Shown here: positions 17,442 to 26,360 of the stretch, piece after piece | Layout of the letters: the number at the start of each line of letters is the position of its first letter | Position numbering within the stretch: the first letter of the stretch is position 1 | Assembly (NCBI GenBank): GCA_963732775.1 | Contig: CAVTAR010000001.1 | Location: forward strand, 1,860,001-1,924,000 | DNA length: 64,000 nt | Source of the DNA: CAVRQM01 sp963732775 | Lineage (GTDB): Bacteria > Pseudomonadota > Alphaproteobacteria > Acetobacterales > Acetobacteraceae | Reading direction: 5' to 3' | The notes under the pieces: model-generated | Databases searched by the model: none | What the model was told of the DNA's origin: nothing | What the model saw: the letters and a program-made list of their open reading frames with translations, nothing else | Translations under genes and position numbers: made by a program

Positions 17442-17999
17442 CTAAAGGTGAAACCACGTCTCGCACTCCGCCAGCCGCGGCAGCTTGCCGTCCTTGTCGG
17501 ACAGCGTCGCGCCCTCGGCCGGCAGCGGCCACGGCAGGTCGAGGTCCGGGTCGTCCCAAATCACCCCGCGCTCGGCCGCGCGGTCGTAGTCGGCCGTGAC
17601 CTTGTAGAAGACCTCGGTATCGGGCTCTAAGGTGACGAAGCCGTGCAGGAAGCCGGCCGGGACCCACAACTGCCGCCCGTTCTCGGCCGACAGCTCCGCG
17701 CCGACGTGCCGCCCGTAGAAGCCCGAGCCGTGCCGGATGTCCACCGCCACGTCCCAGATGCGACCCTTCAGCACCCGCACCAGCTTGCCTTGCGCGCTCG
17801 CGCCCACCTGGCAGTGCAGGCCGCGCACGGTGCCGACCTTGGCCGAAAAGCTCTGGTTGTCCTGGCGGAACGGACCATGGATGCCCGCGGCCTCGAAGTT
17901 CTTTGCGGAGTACACCTCCGAGAACCAGCCGCGGGCGTCGCCGAAGCGCGGCGGCTCGGCCAGGATCACGTCCGGGATGGCCAGCCTCTCGCTTTTCAT
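17442..17999 (-). CDS. rfbC: dTDP-4-dehydrorhamnose 3,5-epimerase
   Basis: A 185-residue cupin enzyme that epimerises carbons 3 and 5 of the 4-keto-6-deoxy sugar. The motifs GWFSEVYSAKNF, QDNQSFSAKVGTVRGLHCQ (catalytic His in RGLH) and WVPAGFLHGFVTL are present. Its ATG overlaps the rfbA stop by 4 bases (ATGA), which suggests coupled translation. Confidence 0.94.
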   Translation of the reverse strand: MKSERLAIPDVILAEPPRFGDARGWFSEVYSAKNFEAAGIHGPFRQDNQSFSAKVGTVRGLHCQVGASAQGKLVRVLKGRIWDVAVDIRHGSGFYGRHVGAELSAENGRQLWVPAGFLHGFVTLEPDTEVFYKVTADYDRAAERGVIWDDPDLDLPWPLPAEGATLSDKDGKLPRLAECETWFHL

Positions 18000-18874
18000 G
18001 CGTGCTCCCCGTCGGCCAGCTCCTGCAGCACGCGGCCGAGCTCGGTCTTGCCGAGCGCACGGGCCTGCGTGCGCAGCGTGGCGGCGTCGATCCAGCCCAT
18101 GCGGAACGCCACCTCCTCCGGGCTGCCGACCAGCATCCCCTGGCGCGACTGGATGGTCTGCACGAAGGTCGCCGCCTGCAGCAGCGAGTCCGGCGTGCCG
18201 GCATCGAGCCACGCACAGCCGCGCCCCAGCCGCTCGACGTGCAGCGAGCCCTCCTCCAGGTACATCCGGTTCAGGTCGGTGATCTCCAGTTCGCCGCGAT
18301 GCGACGGCTTCACGCGCTGCGCCAGTTCGCCGACCCGCGCGTCGTAGAAATAGAGCCCGATCACCGCCCAGTTGCTCTGCGGCGCCGCCGGCTTCTCGAC
18401 GATCTCCACCGCGCGCCCGTCGCCGTCCATCGTCACGACGCCGTAGCGCTCCGGGTCGCGCACTTGGTAGGCGAACACCGAGGCACCCTCGGGCCGCGAC
18501 GAGGCCGCGCGCAGCAGCACCGACAGGTGGTCGCCGAAGATCAGGTTGTCGCCGAGCGCCAGCGCGCAGGCCTGGCCGCCCAGCCACTCGTTGCCGATGA
18601 TGAACGCCTGCGCCAGGCCGTCCGGGCTCGGCTGCTCGGCGTAGCTGAAGCGGATGCCGAGCCGCCCGCCATCGCCCAGCAGGCGGCGGAACTGCGGCAG
18701 GTCGGCGGGCGTCGAGATCAGCAATATGTCGCGGATGCCGGCCAGCATCAGTACCGAGAGCGGGTAGTAGATCATCGGCTTGTCGTACACCGGCAGCATC
18801 TGCTTGGAGGACGCGACCGTCATCGGGTGCAGCCGCGTGCCGGACCCGCCCGCGAGCAGGATGCCCTTCTGCAT
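17996..18874 (-). CDS. rfbA: glucose-1-phosphate thymidylyltransferase
   Basis: A 292-residue enzyme that makes dTDP-glucose, the first step of rhamnose synthesis. The nucleotide-binding loop ILLAGGSGTRLHPMT, KPMIYYPLSVLMLAGI and the metal site LALGDNLIFG are all intact. WLDAGTPDSLLQA is also typical. The start MQKGILLAGG is conserved in the family. It lies 7 bases after rfbB. Confidence 0.95.
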   Translation of the reverse strand: MQKGILLAGGSGTRLHPMTVASSKQMLPVYDKPMIYYPLSVLMLAGIRDILLISTPADLPQFRRLLGDGGRLGIRFSYAEQPSPDGLAQAFIIGNEWLGGQACALALGDNLIFGDHLSVLLRAASSRPEGASVFAYQVRDPERYGVVTMDGDGRAVEIVEKPAAPQSNWAVIGLYFYDARVGELAQRVKPSHRGELEITDLNRMYLEEGSLHVERLGRGCAWLDAGTPDSLLQAATFVQTIQSRQGMLVGSPEEVAFRMGWIDAATLRTQARALGKTELGRVLQELADGEHA

Positions 18875-18881
18875 CACCCGA

Positions 18882-19955
18882 TCAGGCCGCGTGCTGCTGC
18901 GGCGGCGCGGCGCCCAGCCGCTGCCCGGCATACCGCTTCGCCCGCACGCCCTCCCACCAGCTCCGATGCGCCAGGTACCACTCCACCGTGCGCCCGAGCC
19001 CGGTCTCGAAGTCGTGCGGCGCGGTCCATGCGAGCGCGCCCTCGGTGCGCTGCGGGTCGATCTCGTAGCGGAAATCGTGGCCCGGCCGGTCGCTCACGAA
19101 CTCGATCAGCCGCTCGCGCGGCCCCGCCGGATCGGGGAGCCGCGCATCGAGCGCGGCGCAGATCGCGCGCACCACCTGCAGGTTGGTGCGCGGCTGGCGC
19201 GCCCCGATCGCGTAGGTGCCACCTACCTCGCCGCGCTCCAGCACCCGCACCAGCGCCTCGGCGTGGTCGTCGACATAGAGCCAGTCGCGCACGTTGGAGC
19301 CGTCGCCGTACACCGGCAGCGCCTTGCCCTCCAGCGCGTTCAGCAGCACCAGCGGGATGAGCTTCTCCGGGAATTGCCACGGCCCGTAGTTGTTGGTGGT
19401 GTTGCTGACAATCGTCGGCAGCCCGTAGGTGTGGTGCCACGCCCGCACCAGGTGGTCCGACGCTGCCTTGCTCGCCGAATACGGGCTGCGCGGGTCGTAG
19501 CTCGTCGTCTCGGTGAATGGCGCGTCCGCGTGGCCGAGCGCGCCGAACACCTCGTCGGTCGAGATGTGATGGAACCGGAACGCCGCCCGGGCCGCCGCTG
19601 AAAGCGTTGCATGATGCCGCCGTGCCGCCTCCAGCAGCGCGAACGTGCCAACCACGTTGGTCTGCACGAACGGCGCCGGCCCGTCGATCGAGCGGTCCAC
19701 ATGCGTCTCGGCCGCAAGATGCATCACCGCGTCCGGCCGATGCGTCTCGAACACCTGGCGCATCGCGTCGGCATCGGCGATGTCGGCGCGGATGTGGGTG
19801 TGCCGGTTGGAGCGCAGCCCGTCCTCCAGCGCCTCCTCGGACGCGGAATAGGTCATCTTGTCGACGTTGACGACGGTGTGCTCGGTGGCGGCAATGATGT
19901 GGCGGATCACCGCCGAGCCGATGAACCCGCATCCACCCGTCAGCAGCACGCGCAT
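18882..19955 (-). CDS. rfbB: dTDP-glucose 4,6-dehydratase
   Basis: A 357-residue extended short-chain dehydrogenase that converts dTDP-glucose to the 4-keto-6-deoxy intermediate. The NAD motif LLTGGCGFIGSAV, AAETHVDRSID, the catalytic STDEVFG and YSASKAASDHL (Tyr-x3-Lys) are present. SNTTNNYGPWQFPEKLIP is diagnostic for RfbB. It is the first gene of the leftward rfb operon. The 108 bases to the divergent glycosyltransferase gene must hold promoters for both directions. Confidence 0.95.
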   Translation of the reverse strand: MRVLLTGGCGFIGSAVIRHIIAATEHTVVNVDKMTYSASEEALEDGLRSNRHTHIRADIADADAMRQVFETHRPDAVMHLAAETHVDRSIDGPAPFVQTNVVGTFALLEAARRHHATLSAAARAAFRFHHISTDEVFGALGHADAPFTETTSYDPRSPYSASKAASDHLVRAWHHTYGLPTIVSNTTNNYGPWQFPEKLIPLVLLNALEGKALPVYGDGSNVRDWLYVDDHAEALVRVLERGEVGGTYAIGARQPRTNLQVVRAICAALDARLPDPAGPRERLIEFVSDRPGHDFRYEIDPQRTEGALAWTAPHDFETGLGRTVEWYLAHRSWWEGVRAKRYAGQRLGAAPPQQHAA

Positions 19956-20063
19956 CGGCAGCACTCCTCGCCCGCGGATTACGAGCGGCGGTCGCCTTTT
20001 GACAGTCCGCCGCCAGCCGGGCAACCCTGCACCCACGGAGGCGACGGCGGCGGCGGAGCGACA

Positions 20064-22856
20064 GTGACCGGGGCGGAACGCGCGCAAGCGGGGGTGCGGA
20101 CGGCCCGCGACGATGCGAACCTGCGGCGGGTGCACCGCCTGCTGTGCTCGCCGCTGGTCGACGAGGCGACGTTCCGCGCGAGCCTCGGCAGCGGGCGGGC
20201 CGACCTTGCCACCATCCTGCGCTACCTCCGGCTGCCGGTCGCGGGCCGCCCGGCGCTGGCGCCGCTGTTCGACCCGGTGTTCTACCGCGCCCGCAACCCC
20301 GACCTGCCGGCGGCGGCCGACCCGCTGCTCGACTTCCTCGGCCGCGGCCTGCCTGCCTGGCGCGACCCTCACCCTCTGGTCGACCTGCTGCACATGGCGG
20401 CCCAGCAACCCGGCCTGTTCGGTGCTACCCCGGACGACGCGGCGCTGGCGGCCGCCCTGGCCGAGGGCCGCATCGAGCCCAGCCCGTATTTCGACCTCGA
20501 CCACTACGCCAGGCAGGCGCCGGGGCCGGCGGCGGGCCGGCTGCGGCAGTTCCTGGACGCGGGCCTGGCCGCCGGGCTGCTGCCGAACCGCTGGCTCGAC
20601 CCGGCCTGGTACGCCCGCGCCCACGACGACGTGCCGGGCGAGGCTTACGCGGCGCTGCGGCATTTCGTGGTGGTGGGCGACCCGGCCGGCCGGCCATCCG
20701 GCCCGCTGTTCGACGGCGCGCTCTACCGCCGCCGCTACGCCGACGTGCAGGACGCGGGGGTGCCGCCGCTGCACCACTTCCTCGCGCACGGCCGCCGCGA
20801 GGGTCGACAGGCCGCGGCCGACCGCCGCCCTCCACGGGCGCCCGGTGCCGCTCCCGCGCCGCTCGAGCCTGGGGCGGCGATCCCGGTCGATGCGGCGATG
20901 GTCCTGCACGACCGCGCCGAGCTGGCCCGCCGGCTCGCCGATCTGCTCCACGCCGAGCGGCGGGCGCGCAGGCTCACCCCGCCGCCGCTCGTCACCTGCG
21001 CCGACCCGCTGGCCGACCTCGCCCGCATCGCCTTGCCGGCGCACGCCCGCCCTCGCCTGTCGATCCTGGTCCCGGCGCACGAGCAGGCAGCGCATACCGT
21101 CGCCTGCCTCATCGCGCTGTCCGATCGCGCGCCGGACACCGCCTGTGAGGTCATGCTGGCCGACGACGGCTCGACCGAGCCGGCCTACGCCGCCCTCGCC
21201 GCCGTCGCGAACCTGACGGTACGGCGCAGCGCGGCCAATCGCGGCTTCGTCCATGCCTGCAACGACGCCTACCCGCATTGCCAGGGCGACTACGTGCTGC
21301 TGCTGAACAACGACGCCCAGCCACTGCCCGGCGCCATCGACCGCCTCGTCGCGGCACTCGACGCCGACCCCACCATCGCGGCCGCCGGCGGGAGGCTGGT
21401 CTACCCCGACGGCCACCTGCAGGAGGCCGGCTGCTGGCTGCGCGCGAGCGGCGAGAGCGGGCTCGTGGGACTGCTCGCCGACCCGGACGACCCCGCCTTC
21501 GCCTACGACCGCGACGTCGCCTACTGCTCTGGCGCGGCCCTGCTGCTGCGCCGCGCCGCGGTCGGCGAGACGCTGTTCGACCCGGCCTACGCGCCCGCCT
21601 ATTGCGAGGACGCGGATCTCTGCCTGCGCCTGCGCGCGGCCGGCCACCGGGTCCGCTACGTCGCCGGCGCCGTCATCGTCCACGCGCTCGCCGCGAGCGG
21701 GGGCGGCGACGAACGCGGGCGGCGCCGCGCGGTGCTCCGCAACCAGGCGAGGCTGCACGCTCGCTGGCACGCCACGCTCGGCGCCGAGGACCGCGTGCGG
21801 CCGATCGCCTTCTACCTGCCGCAGTTCCACCCGACGCCCGAGAACGATTCCTGGTGGGGTGCGGGCTTTACCGAGTGGACCAACGTCGCCCGCGCGCGGC
21901 CGAGCTACGCGGGCCACTACCAGCCGCACCTGCCGGCCGATCTCGGCTTCTACGACCTGCGCCTGCCCGCCACGCTGCGCGCCCAGGCGGCCCTCGCCGC
22001 GCGCTATGGGGTCGAGGGCTTTGCCGTCTACCACTACGATTTCGGCGAGCGGCGGCTGCTGGACGCGCCGATGCGCACGGTGCTGGCCGATCCCTCCATC
22101 CCGTTCCGGCACTGCCTGTGCTGGGCCAACGAGAACTGGACCCGCGCCTGGGACGGCGGCGACCGCGAGGTGCTGATCGAGCAGCGCTACGACCCGGCGA
22201 CGCTCGCCCGCATCGTTGCCGACGTGGTGGTCCACGCCCGCGACCCGCGCTCCCTCCGCGTCGATGGCCGGCCGCTGTTCCTGGTCTATCGCCCGCTCTC
22301 GCTACCCGACCCGCTGGCGTTCACCGCGCGGCTGCGCGCGGCACTGGTGGCGGCCGGCTTTCCGGGCGGCCACCTCGTCTATGTCGACAGCATGGAGAGC
22401 ACCGGGCGCGCCCCGCCGCCGGCCGCACTCGGCTTCGACGCGGCCGTGGCCTTCCCGCCGCATGGCGGCGCGGTGCCGGCGAGCGACGCGGTGGACGTGA
22501 CCAGGCCAGGCTGGGCCGGCTATCGCTACGACTTCCGCGCCACCGTGCTCGCGTTTGCGACGCGCGCGGGCGTGCCGTGGGCGCGCTACCCGGCGGTGTT
22601 CCCCGGCTGGGACAACACGCCGCGCCAGCCGCTGCGCGCCACCAGCTTCGATGGCGCAACCCCCGAGGCGTTCGGCTTCCACGTCGAGCGCGCCGCCGAG
22701 GCGGTGCGCGAGATGTTGGTGGGCGAGCACCGGCTGCTGTTCGTCAACGCCTGGAACGAGTGGGCCGAGGGCGCGCACCTCGAGCCCGACCACGGCTTCG
22801 GCCATCGCTGGCTGGAGGCGCTGCGCGACGGCATCGCGGCGGCGGCGTGGGGGTGA
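20064..22856 (+). CDS. two-domain glycosyltransferase: N-terminal repeats, GT2 domain, WbsX-like domain
   Basis: A 930-residue protein probably acting in surface polysaccharide assembly. It has four short repeats (starting near residues 69, 143, 178 and 216) of the form Phe-Asp-x2-x-Tyr, Asp/Pro, then HFL and Gly-Arg. An example is FDGALYRRRYAD followed by HHFLAHGRREGR. A family 2 glycosyltransferase domain follows at about 330-545 (LSILVPAHEQ, LADDGSTEP, LLNNDAQP, YCEDADLCLRLR). The end, about 578-925, is a WbsX/glycoside-hydrolase-99-like domain (AFYLPQFHPTPENDSWWG, FTEWTN, CWANENWTRAWDG, NAWNEWAEG). The GTG start has a GGAG upstream. It is divergent from rfbB. Donor and acceptor are unknown. 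Confidence 0.85.
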   Translation: MTGAERAQAGVRTARDDANLRRVHRLLCSPLVDEATFRASLGSGRADLATILRYLRLPVAGRPALAPLFDPVFYRARNPDLPAAADPLLDFLGRGLPAWRDPHPLVDLLHMAAQQPGLFGATPDDAALAAALAEGRIEPSPYFDLDHYARQAPGPAAGRLRQFLDAGLAAGLLPNRWLDPAWYARAHDDVPGEAYAALRHFVVVGDPAGRPSGPLFDGALYRRRYADVQDAGVPPLHHFLAHGRREGRQAAADRRPPRAPGAAPAPLEPGAAIPVDAAMVLHDRAELARRLADLLHAERRARRLTPPPLVTCADPLADLARIALPAHARPRLSILVPAHEQAAHTVACLIALSDRAPDTACEVMLADDGSTEPAYAALAAVANLTVRRSAANRGFVHACNDAYPHCQGDYVLLLNNDAQPLPGAIDRLVAALDADPTIAAAGGRLVYPDGHLQEAGCWLRASGESGLVGLLADPDDPAFAYDRDVAYCSGAALLLRRAAVGETLFDPAYAPAYCEDADLCLRLRAAGHRVRYVAGAVIVHALAASGGGDERGRRRAVLRNQARLHARWHATLGAEDRVRPIAFYLPQFHPTPENDSWWGAGFTEWTNVARARPSYAGHYQPHLPADLGFYDLRLPATLRAQAALAARYGVEGFAVYHYDFGERRLLDAPMRTVLADPSIPFRHCLCWANENWTRAWDGGDREVLIEQRYDPATLARIVADVVVHARDPRSLRVDGRPLFLVYRPLSLPDPLAFTARLRAALVAAGFPGGHLVYVDSMESTGRAPPPAALGFDAAVAFPPHGGAVPASDAVDVTRPGWAGYRYDFRATVLAFATRAGVPWARYPAVFPGWDNTPRQPLRATSFDGATPEAFGFHVERAAEAVREMLVGEHRLLFVNAWNEWAEGAHLEPDHGFGHRWLEALRDGIAAAAWG

Positions 22857-23989
22857 ACCTCGACTCCGTGCCGATCACCCTCGTCGGCCACCCGTTCGCG
22901 ATCGTCGGCATGGGCGAGCAGATGCGCAGCCACGTCGCCGCCATGGACGCCATGCTGCTGCACCACCGCGTGCTCGACGTCTTCCGCCACGCCGCGCGCC
23001 TCGACGACGAGCACCTGCTGCTGGTCGGCGACCGCGAGCTGCGCGCGCCGCCCGGTGGCCTGCGCATCTTCCACGTCAACGGCGACGAGGTGGCGCGCGT
23101 GCTGGCCGCCTTCGCCGCCGCCGGGGGGCGGTTCGAGGCCGGCGTCAACGTGATCGTGCCGGCCTGGGAGCTGCCCGCCTACCCGGCGATCTGGGCGCCG
23201 GCGCTGGCCCGCTTCGACGAGGTCTGGGCGATCAGCCGCTTCGTCGGCTCGAGCCTTGCCGCGCGCGGCATCGACAGCCATCTCGTAGGCCAGTCGGTGC
23301 AGCCCGCCGACGGCGCGCGGCTGCCCCGGCGCTGGTACGGCATCCGAGAGAGCGCGTTCGTGCTGCTGGGTTTTCTCGACACCACCTCTCACGCGGCCCG
23401 CAAGAATCCGACGGGCACGCTCGACCTGTTCGCCCGGCTGCGCGCGGCCCGGCCCTGGGCCGACCTGCAGCTGGTACTGAAGGTGAAACACGGCGAGGCG
23501 TCGGCCGCCGGCTGGGAGCGCGACCTGCCGCCCGACCCGCACCGCCTGGTGCTGACCGAGCCGCTGGACGCGGTGGCGACGCGCAGCCTGGTCGCCGCGT
23601 GCGACTGCTTCGTCTCGCTGCACCGCGCCGAGGGTTTCGGACGCGGGCTCGCCGAGGCGATGGCGGCCGGGCGCCTGGCGCTCGGCACCGCCTGGTCGGG
23701 CAACACGGACTTCATGGACGCCGCGACCGCGCTGCCGGTGCCGTTCCGGCTGCGCCCAGTGCGACGCGGCGAGTACCCGCAGGCGCGCGGCAACCGCTGG
23801 GCCGAACCGGATGTCGCCGCGGCGGCGGAAATGCTGCTGCCGTTCATCGACGAGCGCCACCGGGCCGTGGCGATCGGCGAGCGGGCGCGCCAGGCCGTGC
23901 TGGGCGGCCACGGGCACCGCGCGGTCGGCCTGCGCATCCTGGACCGGCTCATGGCGCTGCTGCCGCGCCTCACGGCACTCCCGCCATGA
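22853..23989 (+). CDS. glycosyltransferase, GT4-like (GT-B fold)
   Basis: A 378-residue protein. The second half carries a retaining GT4 signature, SLHRAEGFGRGLAEAMAAG, followed by ATGTAW-like residues (LGTAWSGNTDFM), and the first half has the glycine-rich acceptor-domain start AIVGMGEQMRSH. LVLKVKHGE and LTEPLD are further Rossmann-fold elements. The GTG start overlaps the upstream stop by 4 bases (GTGA), so it is coupled to the large glycosyltransferase. The donor sugar is not known. Confidence 0.8.
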   Translation: MNLDSVPITLVGHPFAIVGMGEQMRSHVAAMDAMLLHHRVLDVFRHAARLDDEHLLLVGDRELRAPPGGLRIFHVNGDEVARVLAAFAAAGGRFEAGVNVIVPAWELPAYPAIWAPALARFDEVWAISRFVGSSLAARGIDSHLVGQSVQPADGARLPRRWYGIRESAFVLLGFLDTTSHAARKNPTGTLDLFARLRAARPWADLQLVLKVKHGEASAAGWERDLPPDPHRLVLTEPLDAVATRSLVAACDCFVSLHRAEGFGRGLAEAMAAGRLALGTAWSGNTDFMDAATALPVPFRLRPVRRGEYPQARGNRWAEPDVAAAAEMLLPFIDERHRAVAIGERARQAVLGGHGHRAVGLRILDRLMALLPRLTALPP

Positions 23990-24330
23990 GCCTGAACTGG
24001 GCGCTCGCACTGCTCTCCTTCGGGCTGTGGACCACCGCCTATGCCGGCTACTTCAGCCGCGACCTCCGTGGCTGGTGGTGGCGGCGGCAGCACCGCCACG
24101 AGTTGCTCGCGATCCGCCGCGCCCAGGGCTACGCCGCCTACGTTCGCCGTACCACGCCATCGCGCCACCGCACCTGGACCCCGCCCACGCCGCCGCCCAG
24201 GCAGCGCGACGAGGCGGTCGGCGCCGCGCCGGGTGCGGCGGCGCGGCCGAGCGCGGAGGTCATCCCGTTCCCGGCCGGCCGCCGCGTCCGCCTGCCGCCG
24301 CCTGCCGCGCGTCAGTTGAACGGCGAGTAG
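23986..24330 (+). CDS. small hypothetical protein with one membrane segment
   Basis: A 114-residue protein with a hydrophobic N-terminal helix (WALALLSFGLWTTAYAGYF) followed by a strongly basic, Trp/Arg/His-rich segment (RGWWWRRQHRHEL) and a Pro/Arg-rich tail. No known family is recognised. It starts inside the stop of the preceding glycosyltransferase (ATGA) and so looks like the third gene of that operon, perhaps an anchor or accessory factor. Its last 19 bases overlap the 3' end of the convergent porin gene. Confidence 0.6.
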   Translation: MSLNWALALLSFGLWTTAYAGYFSRDLRGWWWRRQHRHELLAIRRAQGYAAYVRRTTPSRHRTWTPPTPPPRQRDEAVGAAPGAAARPSAEVIPFPAGRRVRLPPPAARQLNGE

Positions 24331-26099
24331 CGGATCGTCGCGAACACCACGTTCTCGGTCGTGTGGGGCGTCGAGGACACGCCCGCGCCGGCCGAACCGC
24401 GAAACGCATCGCGCCGCGTGAAGGAGTATTCGAGGCCCGCCTGGACCGTGCCGTAGGGGCCCTTCAGGAACTTCCACCAGGTGCCGAGCGAGACGTTCCA
24501 CAGCGAGTGCGTCTGCGCGCTGCAGGTGGTCGCGCCCTCGGTGTAGCAGCCGCTGGTGTCGACCGTCGTGCCGCCATAGCCGACCTGGACCGCCCTGCCG
24601 CCGACGCCGCTGGTATACAGGCTGCGGCCGACCTGGTCGGTGCCGAGATAGCTGTAGAGGTCGAACGCCTTGTTCGGGTGGCTGACCAGGCCGACATAGC
24701 CCATGATTTCCGGGAGCAGCGCCGGCTCGCCGTTGCCCTGGAAGGTGCCGTCGGGGAGCGCGGCCGCGCCGTAGCGCCCGACGCCGTAGCCGCCCAGCAC
24801 GTCGCCGGTGAGTTCGAGGTAATTGTGCGCGGCGTCCCCCGGGTTGCGCAGCAGCGGCACGGTGAACGCGCCGCCGACGCCGCCGCCGAACGTCGTCTTA
24901 TTCGACGTGTTGGTCGCCAGGCCCACCTTCACGCCGGACAGCGAACGGGCGAACCGGCCGAGGCCGAACAGCTCGTAATGCCCCCAGCCGGGATCGGCCG
25001 AACCCTTGACGATCAGGTCGGGCCCCGCGTCGTTGGAATAGGTCGCCGTCGAGTTCAGGTTGCTGCCGCCGAGCGTGCTGTAGAACACCGAGTCGCTCGC
25101 GGTGGCCGGCAGGCGGGCCACCGGCGGCAGCACGCCGCCCGACGCGGTGGTCGGCGAGACCGCGAAGGTCGACTGCGGCGCCTCCACCGAAAAGGCCAGG
25201 TGGTAGTTTCGGGCCGCCCCGAAATCCTCCACGACCCGGACCTGCGGGTTGCGGGTGTAGACGAAGCCGGGCAGGTAGTTGGTGTCGATCGTCAGCGGGA
25301 TCGATTCGTTGCGCGCCGCCCAGTCGTTGGTCCGCGCCGCCGCCTCGACGTCGCCGGTCGCAAGGCTCCACGCCTGGCCGCCCAGCACGTGGAAGCCCAG
25401 ATTGCTGTTGTCGTACTCCACAAACGCCTGCCGCAGCCGTGGCGTGTAGCTGTTGGTCTGCACCGAGTTCGACGTGGTCGCGGCGCCGTTGAAGTCGAAC
25501 TCGACGAAGGCCCGCAGCTTTTCGACCTTGGAGATGTTGCTGTCGAGCGCGATCGACAGGCGGGTCTGCTGGGCGGTGCCGCGCAGCTCGTCGACATGGG
25601 CGTTCGGGTCGTTCGGGAGCGGGATCCTGTTAAACGGACTGCCGGTGCCGCTGGCCAGGTTCTTGCTGCGATAGATCCCGTCGGCGTCGATGAAGCCGCC
25701 CAGGGTGATCGTCATGCCGCCGACCCGGAACTTGCCGGTGGGCTTGCTCAGGTCGGGCGAGCCGTCCGGCAGCGGCGGATGCACCAGCACCACGGCTTCC
25801 TCGTTCGGCTTGATCGCGGCCACGGTCGCCACCGGCAACGGCGCGGGCAGCCGCGCCGTCGTGGCCTGGTGCGCCTCCAGGCGCGCCTGCGCCGCGTCGT
25901 CCTGCGCCCGCCTCAGCGCGGCGTCGCGTTCGGCCGCCTGCTTCTGCAATCGCCGGAGCTGGGCCTGGAGGTCGGCGATCTGCGACTGGATGGACCGCAA
26001 GGTCGCCGCATCCTGCGCGACGGCGGGAGCCGCCGACACCGTGAGGCTGGCTACGGCCGTGGCCGCCAGTAGCAACCCAGTCTTCCGCCGCATCGTCAT
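24312..26099 (-). CDS. outer-membrane porin-like beta-barrel protein
   Basis: A 595-residue exported protein. The signal peptide is cleaved near residue 29 (SAAPAVAQ). A short coiled coil follows (SIQSQIADLQAQLRRLQKQA), as in trimeric porins that reach the peptidoglycan layer, and then a Gly/Asn/Thr-rich barrel. GGMTITLGGFIDADGIYRS begins the barrel and it ends in YSPFN, close to the aromatic C-terminal signal of outer-membrane proteins. It resembles DcaP-like porins. Of three in-frame ATGs, 26099 has the best ribosome site (GGAG, 7 bases). A Pho-box-like sequence lies 55-72 bases upstream, which suggests induction by phosphate limitation; solute specificity is unknown. Confidence 0.8.
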   Translation of the reverse strand: MTMRRKTGLLLAATAVASLTVSAAPAVAQDAATLRSIQSQIADLQAQLRRLQKQAAERDAALRRAQDDAAQARLEAHQATTARLPAPLPVATVAAIKPNEEAVVLVHPPLPDGSPDLSKPTGKFRVGGMTITLGGFIDADGIYRSKNLASGTGSPFNRIPLPNDPNAHVDELRGTAQQTRLSIALDSNISKVEKLRAFVEFDFNGAATTSNSVQTNSYTPRLRQAFVEYDNSNLGFHVLGGQAWSLATGDVEAAARTNDWAARNESIPLTIDTNYLPGFVYTRNPQVRVVEDFGAARNYHLAFSVEAPQSTFAVSPTTASGGVLPPVARLPATASDSVFYSTLGGSNLNSTATYSNDAGPDLIVKGSADPGWGHYELFGLGRFARSLSGVKVGLATNTSNKTTFGGGVGGAFTVPLLRNPGDAAHNYLELTGDVLGGYGVGRYGAAALPDGTFQGNGEPALLPEIMGYVGLVSHPNKAFDLYSYLGTDQVGRSLYTSGVGGRAVQVGYGGTTVDTSGCYTEGATTCSAQTHSLWNVSLGTWWKFLKGPYGTVQAGLEYSFTRRDAFRGSAGAGVSSTPHTTENVVFATIRYSPFN

Positions 26100-26153
26100 G
26101 ACAATCTCCAGAGTCCGATCCAGAAGCACCGAACAACCAGCATGAAGACTTTT

Positions 26154-26171
26154 ATGACAGTTTCATGACAC
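26154..26171 (-). promoter_or_regulatory. Pho box (PhoB-type operator) upstream of the porin gene
   Basis: On the minus strand the sequence reads GTGTCAT-GAAA-CTGTCAT: two direct 7-base repeats with an 11-base period, matching 13 of 14 fixed positions of the enterobacterial consensus CTGTCAT-N4-CTGTCAT. A weaker third unit (GTCTTCAT) follows one period later. It lies 55-72 bases before the porin start, a normal distance when the box replaces the -35 element. The same consensus is used by alphaproteobacterial PhoB. Confidence 0.72.
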
Positions 26172-26360
26172 TGCCACCGAACCACCCATGCAGTGGGCGT
26201 CAGCATTTGAGAGCCGGCACCACGACAACCGCTGTGCCTGAATAGGCGCGGCCCGGTCAAAGCAAAGTGGGAGGATCGCCGCCGTCGGAGGGCCGCTGTG
26301 GCACTGCCGCCACACCCGAGCCGGGACCAGCCGATCCCCGTCGGCCGCCCCGCCAGGGCG

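Noticed and set aside
19999..20004. TTGACA as a -35 element for the large glycosyltransferase gene
   Set aside because: No -10-like hexamer lies 15-19 bases downstream.
18882..22235. A very long minus-strand open frame beyond the rfbB start
   Set aside because: Upstream of the rfbB ATG it is the antisense of the large glycosyltransferase gene; composition is Arg/Gly/Ala/His-rich and no motif is seen. Such long antisense frames are expected at this GC content.
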